From: PNMQ01 sp964478775
GTDB lineage: Bacteria; Pseudomonadota; Alphaproteobacteria; Paracaedibacterales; CAIOTO01
Reading direction: 5' to 3'
Assembly (NCBI GenBank): GCA_964478775.1
Contig: CAYZJC010000011.1
Span: 1-41,026, forward strand
Length of the DNA stretch: 41,026 nt
Shown here: piece after piece, positions 19,001 through 27,100 of the stretch
How positions within the stretch are numbered: the first letter of the stretch is position 1
Layout of the letters: each line of letters starts with the position of its first letter
Notes under the pieces: model-generated
Told to the model about the DNA's origin: nothing
Database searches by the model: none
Seen by the model: only the letters and a program-made list of their open reading frames with translations
Made by a program: the position numbers and the translations under genes

Positions 19001-20901
19001 CCCTCTTTACCGTTACACACTCTTTCAATAGGAAGTGAAGATGAAGGGAAAAGGTTATGAGATAAATTACCGTCAATTATCGACCACAGTATATTAAATG
19101 GGGCTTGTTTATTAAGTGGTGGAATAAATAACAATGCAGCTACAGTTTGTTGATATATGTAGTCTGTTGGATATAAAATTTCTAATGCATCATCACTAAC
19201 ATAATAATTACAAATAGCAGGAAACGCTACAGGAACAGGCCCAGCCCAACTGAAACGGATAACAACCCTTTGTTTATCTTTGTAGTCACCTGAAGAAAAC
19301 CGAGCAATTCTTGTTTTATCTTGCGTAATAGCACCGGGATACAGCTTAAAATCTAGATTCTCTGGTATAATGAACATTCCTCCTCCTATAACAGAGAGAT
19401 TTACATCACTTTTCTCTATGCTGTAAGTCTGTAAATTGAATACTCGTGTTTTCCTCTTGCGACTAACTTCGAAAGTAAACAGATCTCTATATGTTGTTAC
19501 TATCGTTTTAACTTTTTTCATACCTACCAAATAAAATGAAGAAACCCTATCTAGAATTATTTTACGCCCCTTAAAATCTGGTATATCAAGAATATCTTTT
19601 AAATATTCAAGAAAATCTAGCTCTTTTTGAAAAGCAAACTCTCCATTTGTTTCGTTTACTATTAATGAGGGCTGTGTAATGCGAAAATAGTCTGTCTTGG
19701 CAATAGTCTGAGCAACAACAGGAATAATTTCATCATCTTTAGGGTCTATACTATTGCCATCCTCATCCCAATATTTAAAATCAAAACACGTTCCCCACAG
19801 CCACCAACGGGCATACATCATATTGACCAAATGTTGATTGGTGTCAATAATGCTTGGTGAACGCACATACACAGCCACACAATCCGTAAAACTGCAATCT
19901 TTAGAAAACTTTAAAATACCACCATCTAATATCAAACGAACAGGCTCTCTGTCATGAAGACTAATAATGCTTTTTGCAGAAAAACTCAAAGAATCAGCAA
20001 TATTCATTATTGGTTCCTGAATATCATTAAAATTTCTAATCTTTCCAAAATCAGCAGTTGAAAAATCTTTTAAAAAATTCCATGCGACTGAACCCAAAAG
20101 AATATAATAATATGCTGTTGCAGCGATATAAGTTTTGGGTACTAATTGTGAAAAACTCGCTAACCCCGCTACATACTTAAAGATCATGGCACTAAGTGAT
20201 TCTAAAATATTAAATTCTTCTATCAACCACTGTTCTTGCGGAGAAAGCAGCGCCATGGTCACAGCTGGGGTAGCAAAAGTTGCTGTCGATAAATAAGCTC
20301 CCCCAGTAATGTGTGCACTCAGAGGACTCCAAAAACATAAGAGTATAAATGAAATAGTATGTGGAGTGAAGCCTTTAATAATTTTTTCAAAGACTCTTTC
20401 CTTTATTGTGCTTCTAATTGTACCTATATTATCTTGAGAAGCAATTTTTAAAATTCCAGACTTTAGTATTGTTCCTCCCGTATAATAATTTAGTCCAGAT
20501 AATGTAAGTTCAGATGTATTTTCTACAACTATAGATCCACCTCCTGAAATCATGCCTTCATGCTCCCATGGCGTCTCATTGGCAAATGTCAGTGAACAAC
20601 CCGATTGAATTTTTAAATCATTCGTTTTTTTAATGAGAAATGATTTTACGGAACCATTAGGATATGTTGACGTAATATAACCTCTATTATTAAAAATACT
20701 ATCTGTATCTATGGTTACTAATTCACTTTCCCATTTATCAAAACCAAAAATGTCAGATACCATTAATAATTTAAACAATACAATTATTAATGCCATAAAT
20801 AAACTATGCATTAAAGTATACTTTTTTAAGTAATAGAAAAAAAGGGGCTTCTTTGTAAAAATCATTTGCAAGCACATCCACAATAGGTTTCTGCTAATCA
20901 C
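8485..20901 (-). CDS. Giant (about 4138 aa) PATR-repeat surface protein without a visible autotransporter barrel
   Basis: Very large predicted exported protein made mainly of autotransporter-type passenger repeats (PATR, with the form GSGxIxxxGxGxLxLSGxNTYTGxTxIxxGxL). Order by residue: hydrophobic N-terminus (13-55); one PATR repeat (115-160) interrupted by hydrophobic and mixed inserts (161-640); PATR tract (680-1935); cysteine-containing cadherin-like region (1935-2290); PATR tract (2290-3230); linker (3230-3370); two cadherin-like domains and a PIGDLNG linker (3370-3620); final PATR tract to the end, LSPQV. No C-terminal beta-barrel domain is seen and none can lie downstream, since the next gene is on the opposite strand. 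The annotated start is GTG with no good ribosome site; ATGs at codons 9, 13 or 31 are alternatives and leave a signal-peptide-like segment (FMALIIVLFKLLMVSDIFG). Probable role: adhesion or cell-surface structure. Confidence is for the gene and repeat type, not the function. Confidence 0.85.
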   Translation of the reverse strand: MISRNLLWMCLQMIFTKKPLFFYYLKKYTLMHSLFMALIIVLFKLLMVSDIFGFDKWESELVTIDTDSIFNNRGYITSTYPNGSVKSFLIKKTNDLKIQSGCSLTFANETPWEHEGMISGGGSIVVENTSELTLSGLNYYTGGTILKSGILKIASQDNIGTIRSTIKERVFEKIIKGFTPHTISFILLCFWSPLSAHITGGAYLSTATFATPAVTMALLSPQEQWLIEEFNILESLSAMIFKYVAGLASFSQLVPKTYIAATAYYYILLGSVAWNFLKDFSTADFGKIRNFNDIQEPIMNIADSLSFSAKSIISLHDREPVRLILDGGILKFSKDCSFTDCVAVYVRSPSIIDTNQHLVNMMYARWWLWGTCFDFKYWDEDGNSIDPKDDEIIPVVAQTIAKTDYFRITQPSLIVNETNGEFAFQKELDFLEYLKDILDIPDFKGRKIILDRVSSFYLVGMKKVKTIVTTYRDLFTFEVSRKRKTRVFNLQTYSIEKSDVNLSVIGGGMFIIPENLDFKLYPGAITQDKTRIARFSSGDYKDKQRVVIRFSWAGPVPVAFPAICNYYVSDDALEILYPTDYIYQQTVAALLFIPPLNKQAPFNILWSIIDGNLSHNLFPSSSLPIERVCNGKEGVYLNSADMVTLGNRELGSSAGLWRSFDKDYFGSSSSKPSGYIKGAGSVILKAPGKTLVFDNSTSEGGRYLQGNYDRDVLLLEGTLQIPANNVLKGIIKFYDQSNANYTSKSVLQMAGTTPISLGSEILMLSEGYIDLGGILTTMRGKIAGSATLNLINTGAASRISFFNNIKLQSLLVDEKVSAVFYDFVGLTAVSSFGNLIFNSPAECFIYDTISGSGSIEQNGPGVVNLLGDNTYSGITRLSGGILSMKGFSGSSSPSIILNGGSLQIQQDQASWIYPLTLAQNTTSTILGNNSDVTISSVLSGAGNISFRNPSSGFILSGSNTYTGSSQILKDTTLKVSTLNNLGAGALILSGGIFQPTQTLTLTNKPLQLTQGTLSIINTDGVDLTSPVGLRGSGNLRKIGSGVLTVNGSNTHDGLIFVKEGTLSGNVVTAPAIAVDGTYLWNGEVNSSFVLQNLTGGSSSVIKSLNAASLVMQTSATNNFFGKLDSSLVNVSINGNGTQILTGIHAYSGALTINAGSTLQANNLLPLNKAITVLGTLVFNHSEEANYTGTVSGTGSVIQNGLRKLTLTNTTYTGRTTINTGVLMGNISTSTGVLINSLGVYDLKQLDRTLIDLGGTGKVQNAQSSNILTVAIANGSVFSGTLDTGLAGLIISRATANTNAFAFRGVNNNRLLSPQVNSGIFGLMNDSNFAGIKLNGGMLRLDASFSFPKAITFDADSIIDTAGRTLEVANLIGSKKFTKVGNGNVVLPAEITTYTGNVEIKDGAVELMHATGIGAGSLTLSGGALLAGQDWTTPFSKAISLATNTTSFVNSNEDGYTMPMSGVISGAGNLSLTGSGTISLSGANTYTGLTTIGNDVTLSITAGKNIGSSLTIDGGTLQIDSGEAIDLSAQTIKLTKTCYVLLNGGTLKLPSSLAHNNLTLYVLGAGTINFSSSYAGAISYVPGIVLTNATNTTQMVTSGAATIPTGNNTLVINANGGVMTVDGVNTFTGGTEILAGTLKVLNNGALSTGEVMFQGLGGRSTTLQAGVSPFIINNDLDLLRNGFFDINGTTATLSGTIKGPSSRSFTIGDSASTKGSLYLTAESTYEGPTTISSSVVNVTGSFVNTSRITNNGTLVFNRALPDTYNAPISGTGSIEQKGSSILTLASKNNSYTGATTLTSGILSVGSVGTGTFNFNGGILQAFDNFSFRNWMYIRDNVAIHLNGKTVDFSSAIIIHYNKLLSVLGSGTLKLPVGYTGPVQYAPGVTVLVGTTNVPSQPILLSSSLTDKRMSNLAANAAKSLFVDNLMQCDETYDYSYDVTCNGGAVQIQGGKIVTPQGSIVFNSDGTFSYGKNNNFERILMNFKYKDSVYLSQYFIFTNLHRGIGGILPHINFVGSFSLAQTNNYSVGAVSGGGVANITSSGFTYTKPATSTATSGQFTVTHYKNGTLTQTAVTVPFGSQSLLRMTGLSASLTPGNCQGSHIPASASSSSTSNTASSATGSLGYSTTNGLRGCTQTNGIVSVSTPNNSKTGAGSALTLQYIKSGSPVLTQTFDLECGKNNLFNFPFVTASETVNTLYTVKNASGTVVSPSNGGAYSLTYGTLTLNDMSLELSYIKSGNPDGTESFRFCHGTNANSYAIANFAVKPTLSSVTGSIPKSWNSMPAIDWNLLTMFRITNPVYFISSSSQIKAGNTMKLFYYMTAPVYLIDSGKIDIAGKNMEISGCIQGPGGMTFASSNSNSAVAGVFNLTSSTPNTYTGSTVIDSGVTVKGSIFNSVGVTVNGTLDINKSSGGQVIDPSGTGTIQNSADNTGITFYAQNGSLYEGTFASSITSIVIQGKQSSAIGFSQNPTRQITVNSGSLGIYSSKTQAITLNGGDLRVGGTYTLSSVSCSKYTNWEIDNNVLTVTALTLNKNQIKLINNTQNNGSLIIQSIDSLASIITDNSLAVVLNLATNSSTDVVVSGPGSLSIRGGTLTLLSEQDVSGDLTIEANATLKVGDNNDINYRSSIVSNGTLLFQKTSGSYTYEGVVDGTGGVQQSGSNTVILSNVHNYTGNTTITAGTLKISGTIDNSKEIKISSGASFIFSQDFADTYGGVISGAGAANQSGSNILTLSGASSGFTGTVYVNSGSLQLNGTLGGAIVNNSVLIFGQILDVTYSQLISGTGSVIINGAAVLTLSNSNTYSGGTTLNGGTLKVASLNNLGAGLITLNDGIFKLSANNIALALTNVSMPLGSSCVFDTSGGTIDISGSALIQSDIVVIGGGTLRVPTAYARTVFSDGGNVYQGTSGSTVYTNKVNVYSSTTTLSSPISTTNLIFKGSDANQLLTVSSANTYSGAAILLNGKVNIQHNQALSNQEVAFNAISGGSVTLQAGTSGLMLANPFSFLSAATIDTKGVTLTLTGLISGGGALTVIDSSGNNTGKLIVSHMEQYLGALNITSGSLEIKSTLPNHNALAIAGTVIFSPSSSFTYSGAVSGAGSLIIQGVWPLTFNGNFASYTGPLSIKGNTLATNNTIKGDLSLDSGGTLYKTAGDINGNISNNGTIYFVNPYSSSTVLKGDSGSGRIIIIGKTIYFGVYNSSTALSYGSSFVVQNGGAAWFYQPATVSGYVNMVMGNLTTVKDLTLNNELTISGGVSQYPAPKNKKIVNTATDIYTDAEASVNTFSSTIAQNIAFSGIRSNGYIFLLSKGYVGFRSYYPSNLYAKQYSKISATNIKNKGSLLTYDEINNLNLNPSLLNSSIYQATTAPTALSWATNQTISYSGVYGTKVAGNLPIVNGGTRYYNATVSQAPAYGTVSLNGNIFIYDPSEGFYGSDSFVYQIKDGGYSSNNVLINTITINVASPTFTFLTANTFTMGYNTNLSGELPYVTGGWSPYTYLISSQPSYGQVTVNGNDFSYVSDGGYVGIDTFKFKVADSSQPTAAQSQEQTITINILPIGDLNGKDTALNDADSVNFSTTIRNSSQTAPVLTLIAAKNDQIFSGNIQDNISLVKTGVQKFKLAGVYTYTGTTTVTQGALEMTGSMPNTYNILDNATLTFNFASDYLYAGVISGIGEFIKKDANLTTISSAQTYTGLTTIMQGSLKVTGSIASSRGIVNNGTLLYQQGFNETSSQIISGSGSVVQNGSQTLTLSSNHTYQGDTTVNSGTLVLSGANSGAGALIVNGGTLTVLGSNSNARAVNIASGATLGVAFYAGVMGINAPVQNDGTLNFMMQINGGATFDKLILGAGALSVAPINNSIPSTLTLSQMYGTGIVTVSPRVQLVGDLSTASQVAMNGVYNLLGVDRTISDLSGNGVIKSDGSAKTLTVNTVNGSTFSGTLDRTMGGLTVTGSGTFAFNGTNAQSTLKPLVNTGTLKIGANYFSGFTLAGGTLQLTASFNCNAAINVVGNSVLDIKDNNVILSQVLSGGYELKKIGSGTLTISGTSNTRAGNFVVSEGVLSISNANATGLNEAIRLAGGTLKVTSNLTLAQAIILDADSIIDPNGQTLTLTSIQANGHTLTIGANGTLKMATGLNLSSLATNGVLYLSPQV
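10030..10800 (-). repeat. Cassette copy A: two cadherin-like domains plus P-[LI]-x-D-L-x-G linker
   Basis: Encodes LPIVNGGTRYYNATV ... GFYGSDSFVYQIKDGGYSSNN, a second domain LPYVTGGWSPYTYLI ... YVGIDTFKFKVADS, then QTITINILPIGDLNG and a linker ending in KTGVQKFKLAGVYTYTG, where PATR repeats resume. The same order occurs twice in the neighbouring plus-strand giant (23100-23890 and 27400-28230). Confidence 0.7.
11212..14034 (-). repeat. Central PATR tract of the giant minus-strand protein
   Basis: About 940 codons of PATR-like repeats, for example SGSNTVILSNVHNYTGNTTI and TLSNSNTYSGGTTLNGGTL. Copies are strongly diverged at the DNA level, so the expansion is old. No near-identical tandem DNA units were noticed in this tract. 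Confidence 0.7.
14034..15097 (-). other. Cysteine-containing cadherin/VCBS-like region inside the giant protein
   Basis: Residues about 1935-2290. The PATR pattern stops and is replaced by Tyr/Ser/Thr-rich beta domains (GSIVFNSDGTFSYG, GGVANITSSGFTYTKP, SLTYGTLTLNDMSLELSYIKSG). Six cysteines occur within about 340 residues (contexts LMQCDE, VTCNGG, PGNCQG, LRGCTQ, LECGKN, RFCHGT). A Ser-rich stretch (about 14 Ser in 24 residues, near base 14570) lies in the middle. The fold resembles the N-terminal repeats of the plus-strand giant. Confidence 0.55.
15097..18864 (-). repeat. N-proximal PATR tract of the giant minus-strand protein
   Basis: About 1250 codons of PATR repeats with clear GDNTYSGITRLSGGIL, SGSNTYTGSSQILKDTTL and LSGANTYTGLTTIGNDVTL units. 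Between them are related units of the type LYVLGAGTINFSSSYAGAI and LSVLGSGTLKLPVGYTGPV. Roughly one unit per 60-110 residues by eye. Confidence 0.75.
19411..19833 (-). other. Second non-repeat insert in the N-terminal part of the giant protein
   Basis: Residues about 357-497. The repeat reads into SIIDTNQHLVN and appears to resume at LSVIGGGMFIIPENLDF, which matches the VIGGGTLRVP and VLGSGTLKLP units elsewhere in the protein. The intervening 140 residues are Trp/Asp/Lys-rich (MMYARWWLWGTCFDFKYWDE, then KRK and KK clusters) and show no repeat pattern. I recognise no domain in them. Confidence 0.45.
19936..20421 (-). other. Hydrophobic insert splitting a PATR repeat
   Basis: Residues about 161-322. 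A PATR unit starts normally (LSGLNYYTGGTILKSGILKI) but its expected second half (LILDGGILKFSKDCSF ... IIDTN) only appears about 160 residues later. The insert holds two long hydrophobic stretches (about 181-219 and 236-277, including ISFILLCFWSPL and AATAYYYILLGSVAWNF) that look like membrane helices rather than beta-solenoid strands. Confidence 0.5.
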
Positions 20902-21118
20902 CCTAAACGCAACAAGTTAAAAAAACACTAAAATGAATTTAAAATTTAATCCTCTTGATCCAGAGATTGATCAATCACAAAAATCTTTCATACTTTCGTT
21001 GGTGATTTTGCCTCAGCAATCCCCTCTCTTAACTTTGTTTTAAGATTATAGATTTTAAAATAAACATGTTCACACCATAAGTAACAACACGTAAGTCATC
21101 ACCAAAAGAGCATAAAAA
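20902..21118. promoter_or_regulatory. Divergent promoter region between the two giant surface-protein genes
   Basis: These 217 bp separate two outward-facing giant genes, so both promoters must lie here or inside a neighbour. The region is AT-rich and contains the perfect 12-bp palindrome GATTGATCAATC (20965-20976), a possible operator that could act on both sides. No convincing -35/-10 pair was identified on either strand. Confidence 0.45.
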
Positions 21119-24100
21119 ATGAAAATAAATAAATTTAATTTCAATATAATTATATTAAAAATGACTATATTAAGCTTAGTCATTAATAGCATTTTTACAC
21201 CTGTGCTCTATGCATCTAGTGACATCTCTGGAGTTACCGCAGGCTTCTATATGTCTCCTGTTACGCTGCCCAAAGCTAGCAATTTGTCTCTTGGTAATGT
21301 AACATATGAACTACAAAACATTCCGCTGAATTTAAATTTTAATTCTCAAACGCTTACGTTGTCAGGGTTACCAACGGTTGCTGGCACATTCACCACATCT
21401 TATATAATGCAAAACGTATTTGGAAAAAATATATCAAACATTAAAATGATAGTAGCTCCTCCTGAACAACTTGACTTTTTAAAAACAAATTTATTTCACA
21501 GTCCAATAGGTGCTAATTTAAATATCAGCATGCCTATGACACCTCTTGTTGATAGTCTCTACATAAAAAATTTCATCACACACAATAACTCAATAATGCA
21601 AACAAACAATGCATACACACTCAATAATGGAAAAGTATTGCTCAATAGTAAAAAAGATTTTATATTTGAATCCTCTAATAGTTTAAATTCAGTGGATAGT
21701 TTTCAATATAAGATCACCAATGGAGACGTAGAAGTATTATCGCAAAATTTTACAATAGCAACGTCTGCTTACACTTCGCAAATTAAAGGCACATTTATGC
21801 CTGCTGTTCCAAACACCAATACGCTGAGCATTTGGGTTACTGATGCAAATCAATCAGTATGTTTGCCTGATAACAATCAATATCAACTTATCAATGGCAT
21901 TCTTACAATCAATATAAGTAACTCTCAATTTAACTACGCCCCTAATAACTCCTCTACAACTGATTCTTTTTTATATGAATTTAAAGACTCAATCGGTAAT
22001 ATCATTTTATCAACTTTATTCTCCTTTCCTGCAAGCACAACTCAAATTACAGGCAGCTTACCGGTTGTTTCAATAACAAGTCTTTACACCTATTCCATTC
22101 TTGATGACACCAATAATATTGCTGCATCATATTACGGAATGTTTTTATTAGATAATGGATCTCTACAGATAAATAACGATAATATTAAAAGCAACTTCTA
22201 CACTTACATTCCAAACACTGATGCAACAGCTGGAGAGATCTTCAGCTATCGAGTCCAAGATGCAAACAATACTGTTGTTTTAAAAGAAACGATCTCACTC
22301 ATCCATTCATCGGTCAATACAACTGGAGCACTCCCCTTATTTGGGTCATCTATATATAGCTATGATTACGACATATTAAATAGCTTAAAGCAAATCATCA
22401 ATCCAAACGATGACGGTTCCTACACACTCTCCAATGGTTCACTTGTTCTTAATAACACAAGCTATACCTACACACCAAACCCAGCCGCCGCAGCTGATGA
22501 AACAATAACTTTTAAGCTCAATAGTAGCGGTATCGAAAAACTTAACCAAACTGTTACTATTCCACTTTCACAAACACCAACAACTGGCACTTTACCAACA
22601 ATTAGCGCACTTGAAATGAGTTATTCTACTCTTATTGAAGATGCCAATAATAGCACGATAACCCCTATTGATAATGTCTACACACTGACCAATGGGTGTT
22701 CTCTGGCGATAGATCCAAGCTTTAACACCTTGACCTATACACAAGCAGCTAATTCCCTTACCCCCAATGCTTTCACCTATAAACTTAACACAGCCAATCA
22801 AACATTCTTAACGGCTATGTTTAAGTTTAAACCTTTCGTTTCAGCAAATGTGCCTATCAACGGGGCTATTATAAACCCAAGTCTCTTTTCCTCTATTTTA
22901 GATATCAATGGTGCTAACATTACACCTACGAACAATGTTTACCCACTTGCATCTGGGTCATTGTCTTTAAGTTCGGGTAACACTCTGTTCACCTATAGCA
23001 ATACAACATTACCCCTCGTTGATGAATTTTTTAGCTATGCACTCACCGACGGCAGTGCTTACAAAATCAAACTCCAAATTCCATATCAAACGGCTTATAA
23101 TCAAGCGCTTACAGGGTATTTCAATCCCGTCTCAGGCGGTTCAGGGTCTTACACACGCTCACTCTTCAATTCCGCTGGCACACTTGTTTCACCTCAAAAT
23201 GGAACATACGCATTAAATGGGGGAACCCTAACGATTGACACCCTTCATCATAATTTCACCTATACACCATCTGGATTATTTTATGGAGTTATTTCATTTA
23301 CCTATATGACAAGTGATGAAAGCTATCTCGCAAATAATAAAATTGCATCACTCATCACCATTGCCGTTGGCCTTTCGTCTGACCCTCTTGTCTTTTCATC
23401 AACCCCGTATAAAAACACAGGCACTCAAAGCTTTTTCTTTTCACCGTATTTATCTGGCATGCCACCTTACACACTTAGCTATACGCAAACGAACCCCCAG
23501 CGAAGCACTCTTCGTGTTAATCAAGGGGTATTCACATACACACCAAACACAGGGGGCAGTAGTTCTGATAGTTTCACCCTCACACTGACAGATTCTAGCA
23601 CACCTGCCCTTACAAAATCTCAAACCCTTTTCATAACGCTAACCCCTTTAGAAGATCTAAATGGGATGGATGCTAACCTTAGCGATGCGGACTTTAGCAC
23701 CCCTTTTGAAACCCTTAAAAACACAAATCAAACCCTTGCCACGCTTTTTATTGACATCAACAATCCACAAACCCTTTCCGTTAATGTAACGGGAAATCTC
23801 AACTTCACTAAAAAAGGCAATGAAGCGCTCACGCTAACAGGCACGAATACCTACACAGGGCTTACAACTCTTGATGGTGGGACACTTTATATTCCATCAC
23901 GCACAAATATTGGGCAAGGTTCATTCATGTTTAGTGCCGGCACATTTAAAATAGGACAGACAATTACCTTATCGCAGCCTATTACTTTTAAAACAGGGAC
24001 ACAAACCAATCTAGACACCAATGGAAATGCGCTGATCCTTGATAGCCTTATAACAGCAAGTGGTGCCTCTTATGCCAAAATTGGGGCAGGAGTCCTTATT

Positions 24101-27100
24101 CTCACGAACCCAAATAATGTACATAACGGTGACCTTGCTATTATGGCAGGTGTATTAAGCCCAATGAATGCAGGCTCTTTGGGTTCCAGCAATATTATTT
24201 TAAACGGCAGCGCAATCACAGCATATAACTCATATACAATTTCTAACTCCATCACCTTATCTGCAAACAAAACCTCCATTATTAACACAAATGGAAAAGA
24301 TATTGTCATTTCAGGTATCTTAAAAAATTCAGGAAATCTTAGCAAAATTGGAGAAGGGACTCTCACCCTTGAAGGAAATAACACCTACACCGGTTTTACA
24401 ATCCTTTCAGCAGGCACACTAGCACTCGCATCTTCTTCAAGTATAAGCGGAAATATCCTGCATATAAATGGGGGGACTTTACAAGCCAATAACTCTATCA
24501 CGCTTTCTAATTTCATAAACCTGATAGGCAATACGAATTCTTATATAAATGTCATCTCTCAAAAGACACTTACTTTTTCTAACATACTCAATGGAACTGG
24601 AAACTTATCCAAAACAAATAATGGAACTTTAATTTTAACAAAAAGCAGCACCAATTATTCTGGCACCACAACACTCATAAATGGTATTGTCAATATTGCA
24701 AATGCTAGTGCCTTAGGGTCGGGCACTATTTCATTTCAAGGAGGCACTCTTCAAGCAGAGGCAAACATTACTTTGCCCAACTCTATTTTCTTTACGAATG
24801 AGACATTGTCCACACTTGACAGCAAGTCTAATAGTTTATCTTTTTCAGGTGATATAAATGGCTCTGGCAGCATTCAAAAAATAAATGACGGCATACTTAA
24901 CCTCACAAACACATCTGCATACACCGGTGCCATCATCATTCAAGCAGGCAAATTAATTGGAGACATCTCAAATGCAGCTTCACTTGCTTTAGGGGATAGC
25001 GCGGTTTATGACCTCAAAGGTACTTCCTCAACCCTCAATAATGTAAGCGGAACTGGAACCATTCAAAGCTCGTCTAAAGATTCACACCTAACATTGACGT
25101 GCACTCAAGACACTCTTTTTACCGGAAATCTTGATTCCTCTCTCAAATCTGTCACATTAAATGGGTCAGCAACTTTTTCAATCACCGAAATTTATCAAAA
25201 GAACACAGTTGTAAATGAAGGCGTCACCCTTGCAGCATCTGCAGCCAAAAGCTCTGGAAAAATCAATTTAGGGGGAGGCATTTTAAAAGCAAATGCTTCA
25301 TTTACGCTCAATCACGACATTGCACTTACGCAAGATAGTGTGATTAATGCGCAAAATAATGCGCTTACATTAACGGGATCCATAACCTCTAATGGCTATA
25401 TTCTCACCATTTTGTCTCAAGGTGCTGGAAGTGTAACTTGGGTACAAAACTCAAACTCTATACCTCTTACTGGCACAATCACTTTTTCCCCTACACTGAC
25501 GCAACCCGATAATCTCACATTCTTAGCAAGCGACACAGAGATCTCAAATATTACCTTACCTGCTGCAATTGTATATGACACCGCATCTTATACGTATAGC
25601 TTATCAGGACTTCCAAGCGGACTCTCTTTTGACAAAAAATTACGCGTCATTTCAGGCAAAGCGAAAGTGCTTGGTACCACCACCCTCACTTATAAAGTAG
25701 CAAGTAGTGCCAAATCTGACACCAAGACATTTGACTTAACCATATATATCCCGTCCCCACAATTAAGCGCCCAACTGCAAGACAAAACCCTTACAGCAGG
25801 AAGTGCCATTAAAGCGATCACATTACCTTCTGTATCTAATGCCTTTGGCGATACAACAACCTATGCTATTAACACAGGAACCCTTCCACAAGGGCTTAGC
25901 CTTACTAATGGGGCCATCTCTGGAACACCATCGTTGGTGGGCACTGCTTCCAACATGACCTTTAAGGCCACAAACACAGGTGGCAGTGTTATTACGAATG
26001 CGATTAGCTATATCATCAAAGCCCCAACACCACTCTTATCAGGCACATTATCAAACCAAACTTTCACAGCAGGAAGTGCCATTACAGCAATTACATTGCC
26101 AACTGTTGCGAATGCCTTTGGGGATATAACAGCCTATTCAATCAACACTGGCACATTGCCACAAGGGCTTAGCTTTAATAACGGGGCCGTCTCTGGAACG
26201 CCATCGTTGGTTGGCACTTCTTCCAACATGACCTTTAGGGTTACAAACACGGGCGGCAGCATTATCACCAAGGCAATTAATTATATCATCCAAGCTCCAG
26301 CACCACTCTTATCAGGCACATTATCAAACCAAACCCTTACAGCAGGAAGTGCCATTACAGCAATTACATTACCCACTGTTTCTAATGCCTTTGGCGATAC
26401 AACAACCTATGCTATTAACACAGGAACCCTTCCACAAGGGCTTAGCCTTACTAATGGGGCCATCTCTGGAACGCCATCGTTGGTGGGAACGTCTTCCAAC
26501 ATCACCTTTAAGGCAACAAATACGGGCGGCACTATTGTTTCTGACGTCTTTAATTTAACCATCCAAGCCCCAACACCACTCTTATCAGGCACATTATCAA
26601 ACAAAACCCTTACAGCAGGAAGTGCCATTACAGCAATTACACTGCCAACTGTTTCTAATGCCTTTGGCGATACAACAACCTATGCTATTAACACAGGAAC
26701 CCTTCCACAAGGGCTTAGCCTTACTAATGGGGCCATCTCTGGAACACCATCGTTGGTGGGCACTGCTTCCAACATGACCTTTAAGGCCACAAACACAGGT
26801 GGCAGTGTTATTACGANNNNNNNNNNNNNNNNNNNNNNNNNNNNNNNNNNNNNNNNNNNNNNNNNNNNNNNNNNNNNNNNNNNNNNNNNNNNNNNNNNNN
26901 NNNNNNNNNNNNNNNNCAACCTATGCCATTAACACTGGCACATTGCCACAAGGGCTTAGCCTTACTAATGGGGCCATCTCTGGGACACCATCGTTGGTGG
27001 GAACTGCTTCCAACATGACCTTTAAGGCCACAAACACAGGTGGCAGTGTTATTACGAATGCGATTAGCTATATCATCAAAGCCCCAACACCACTCTTATC

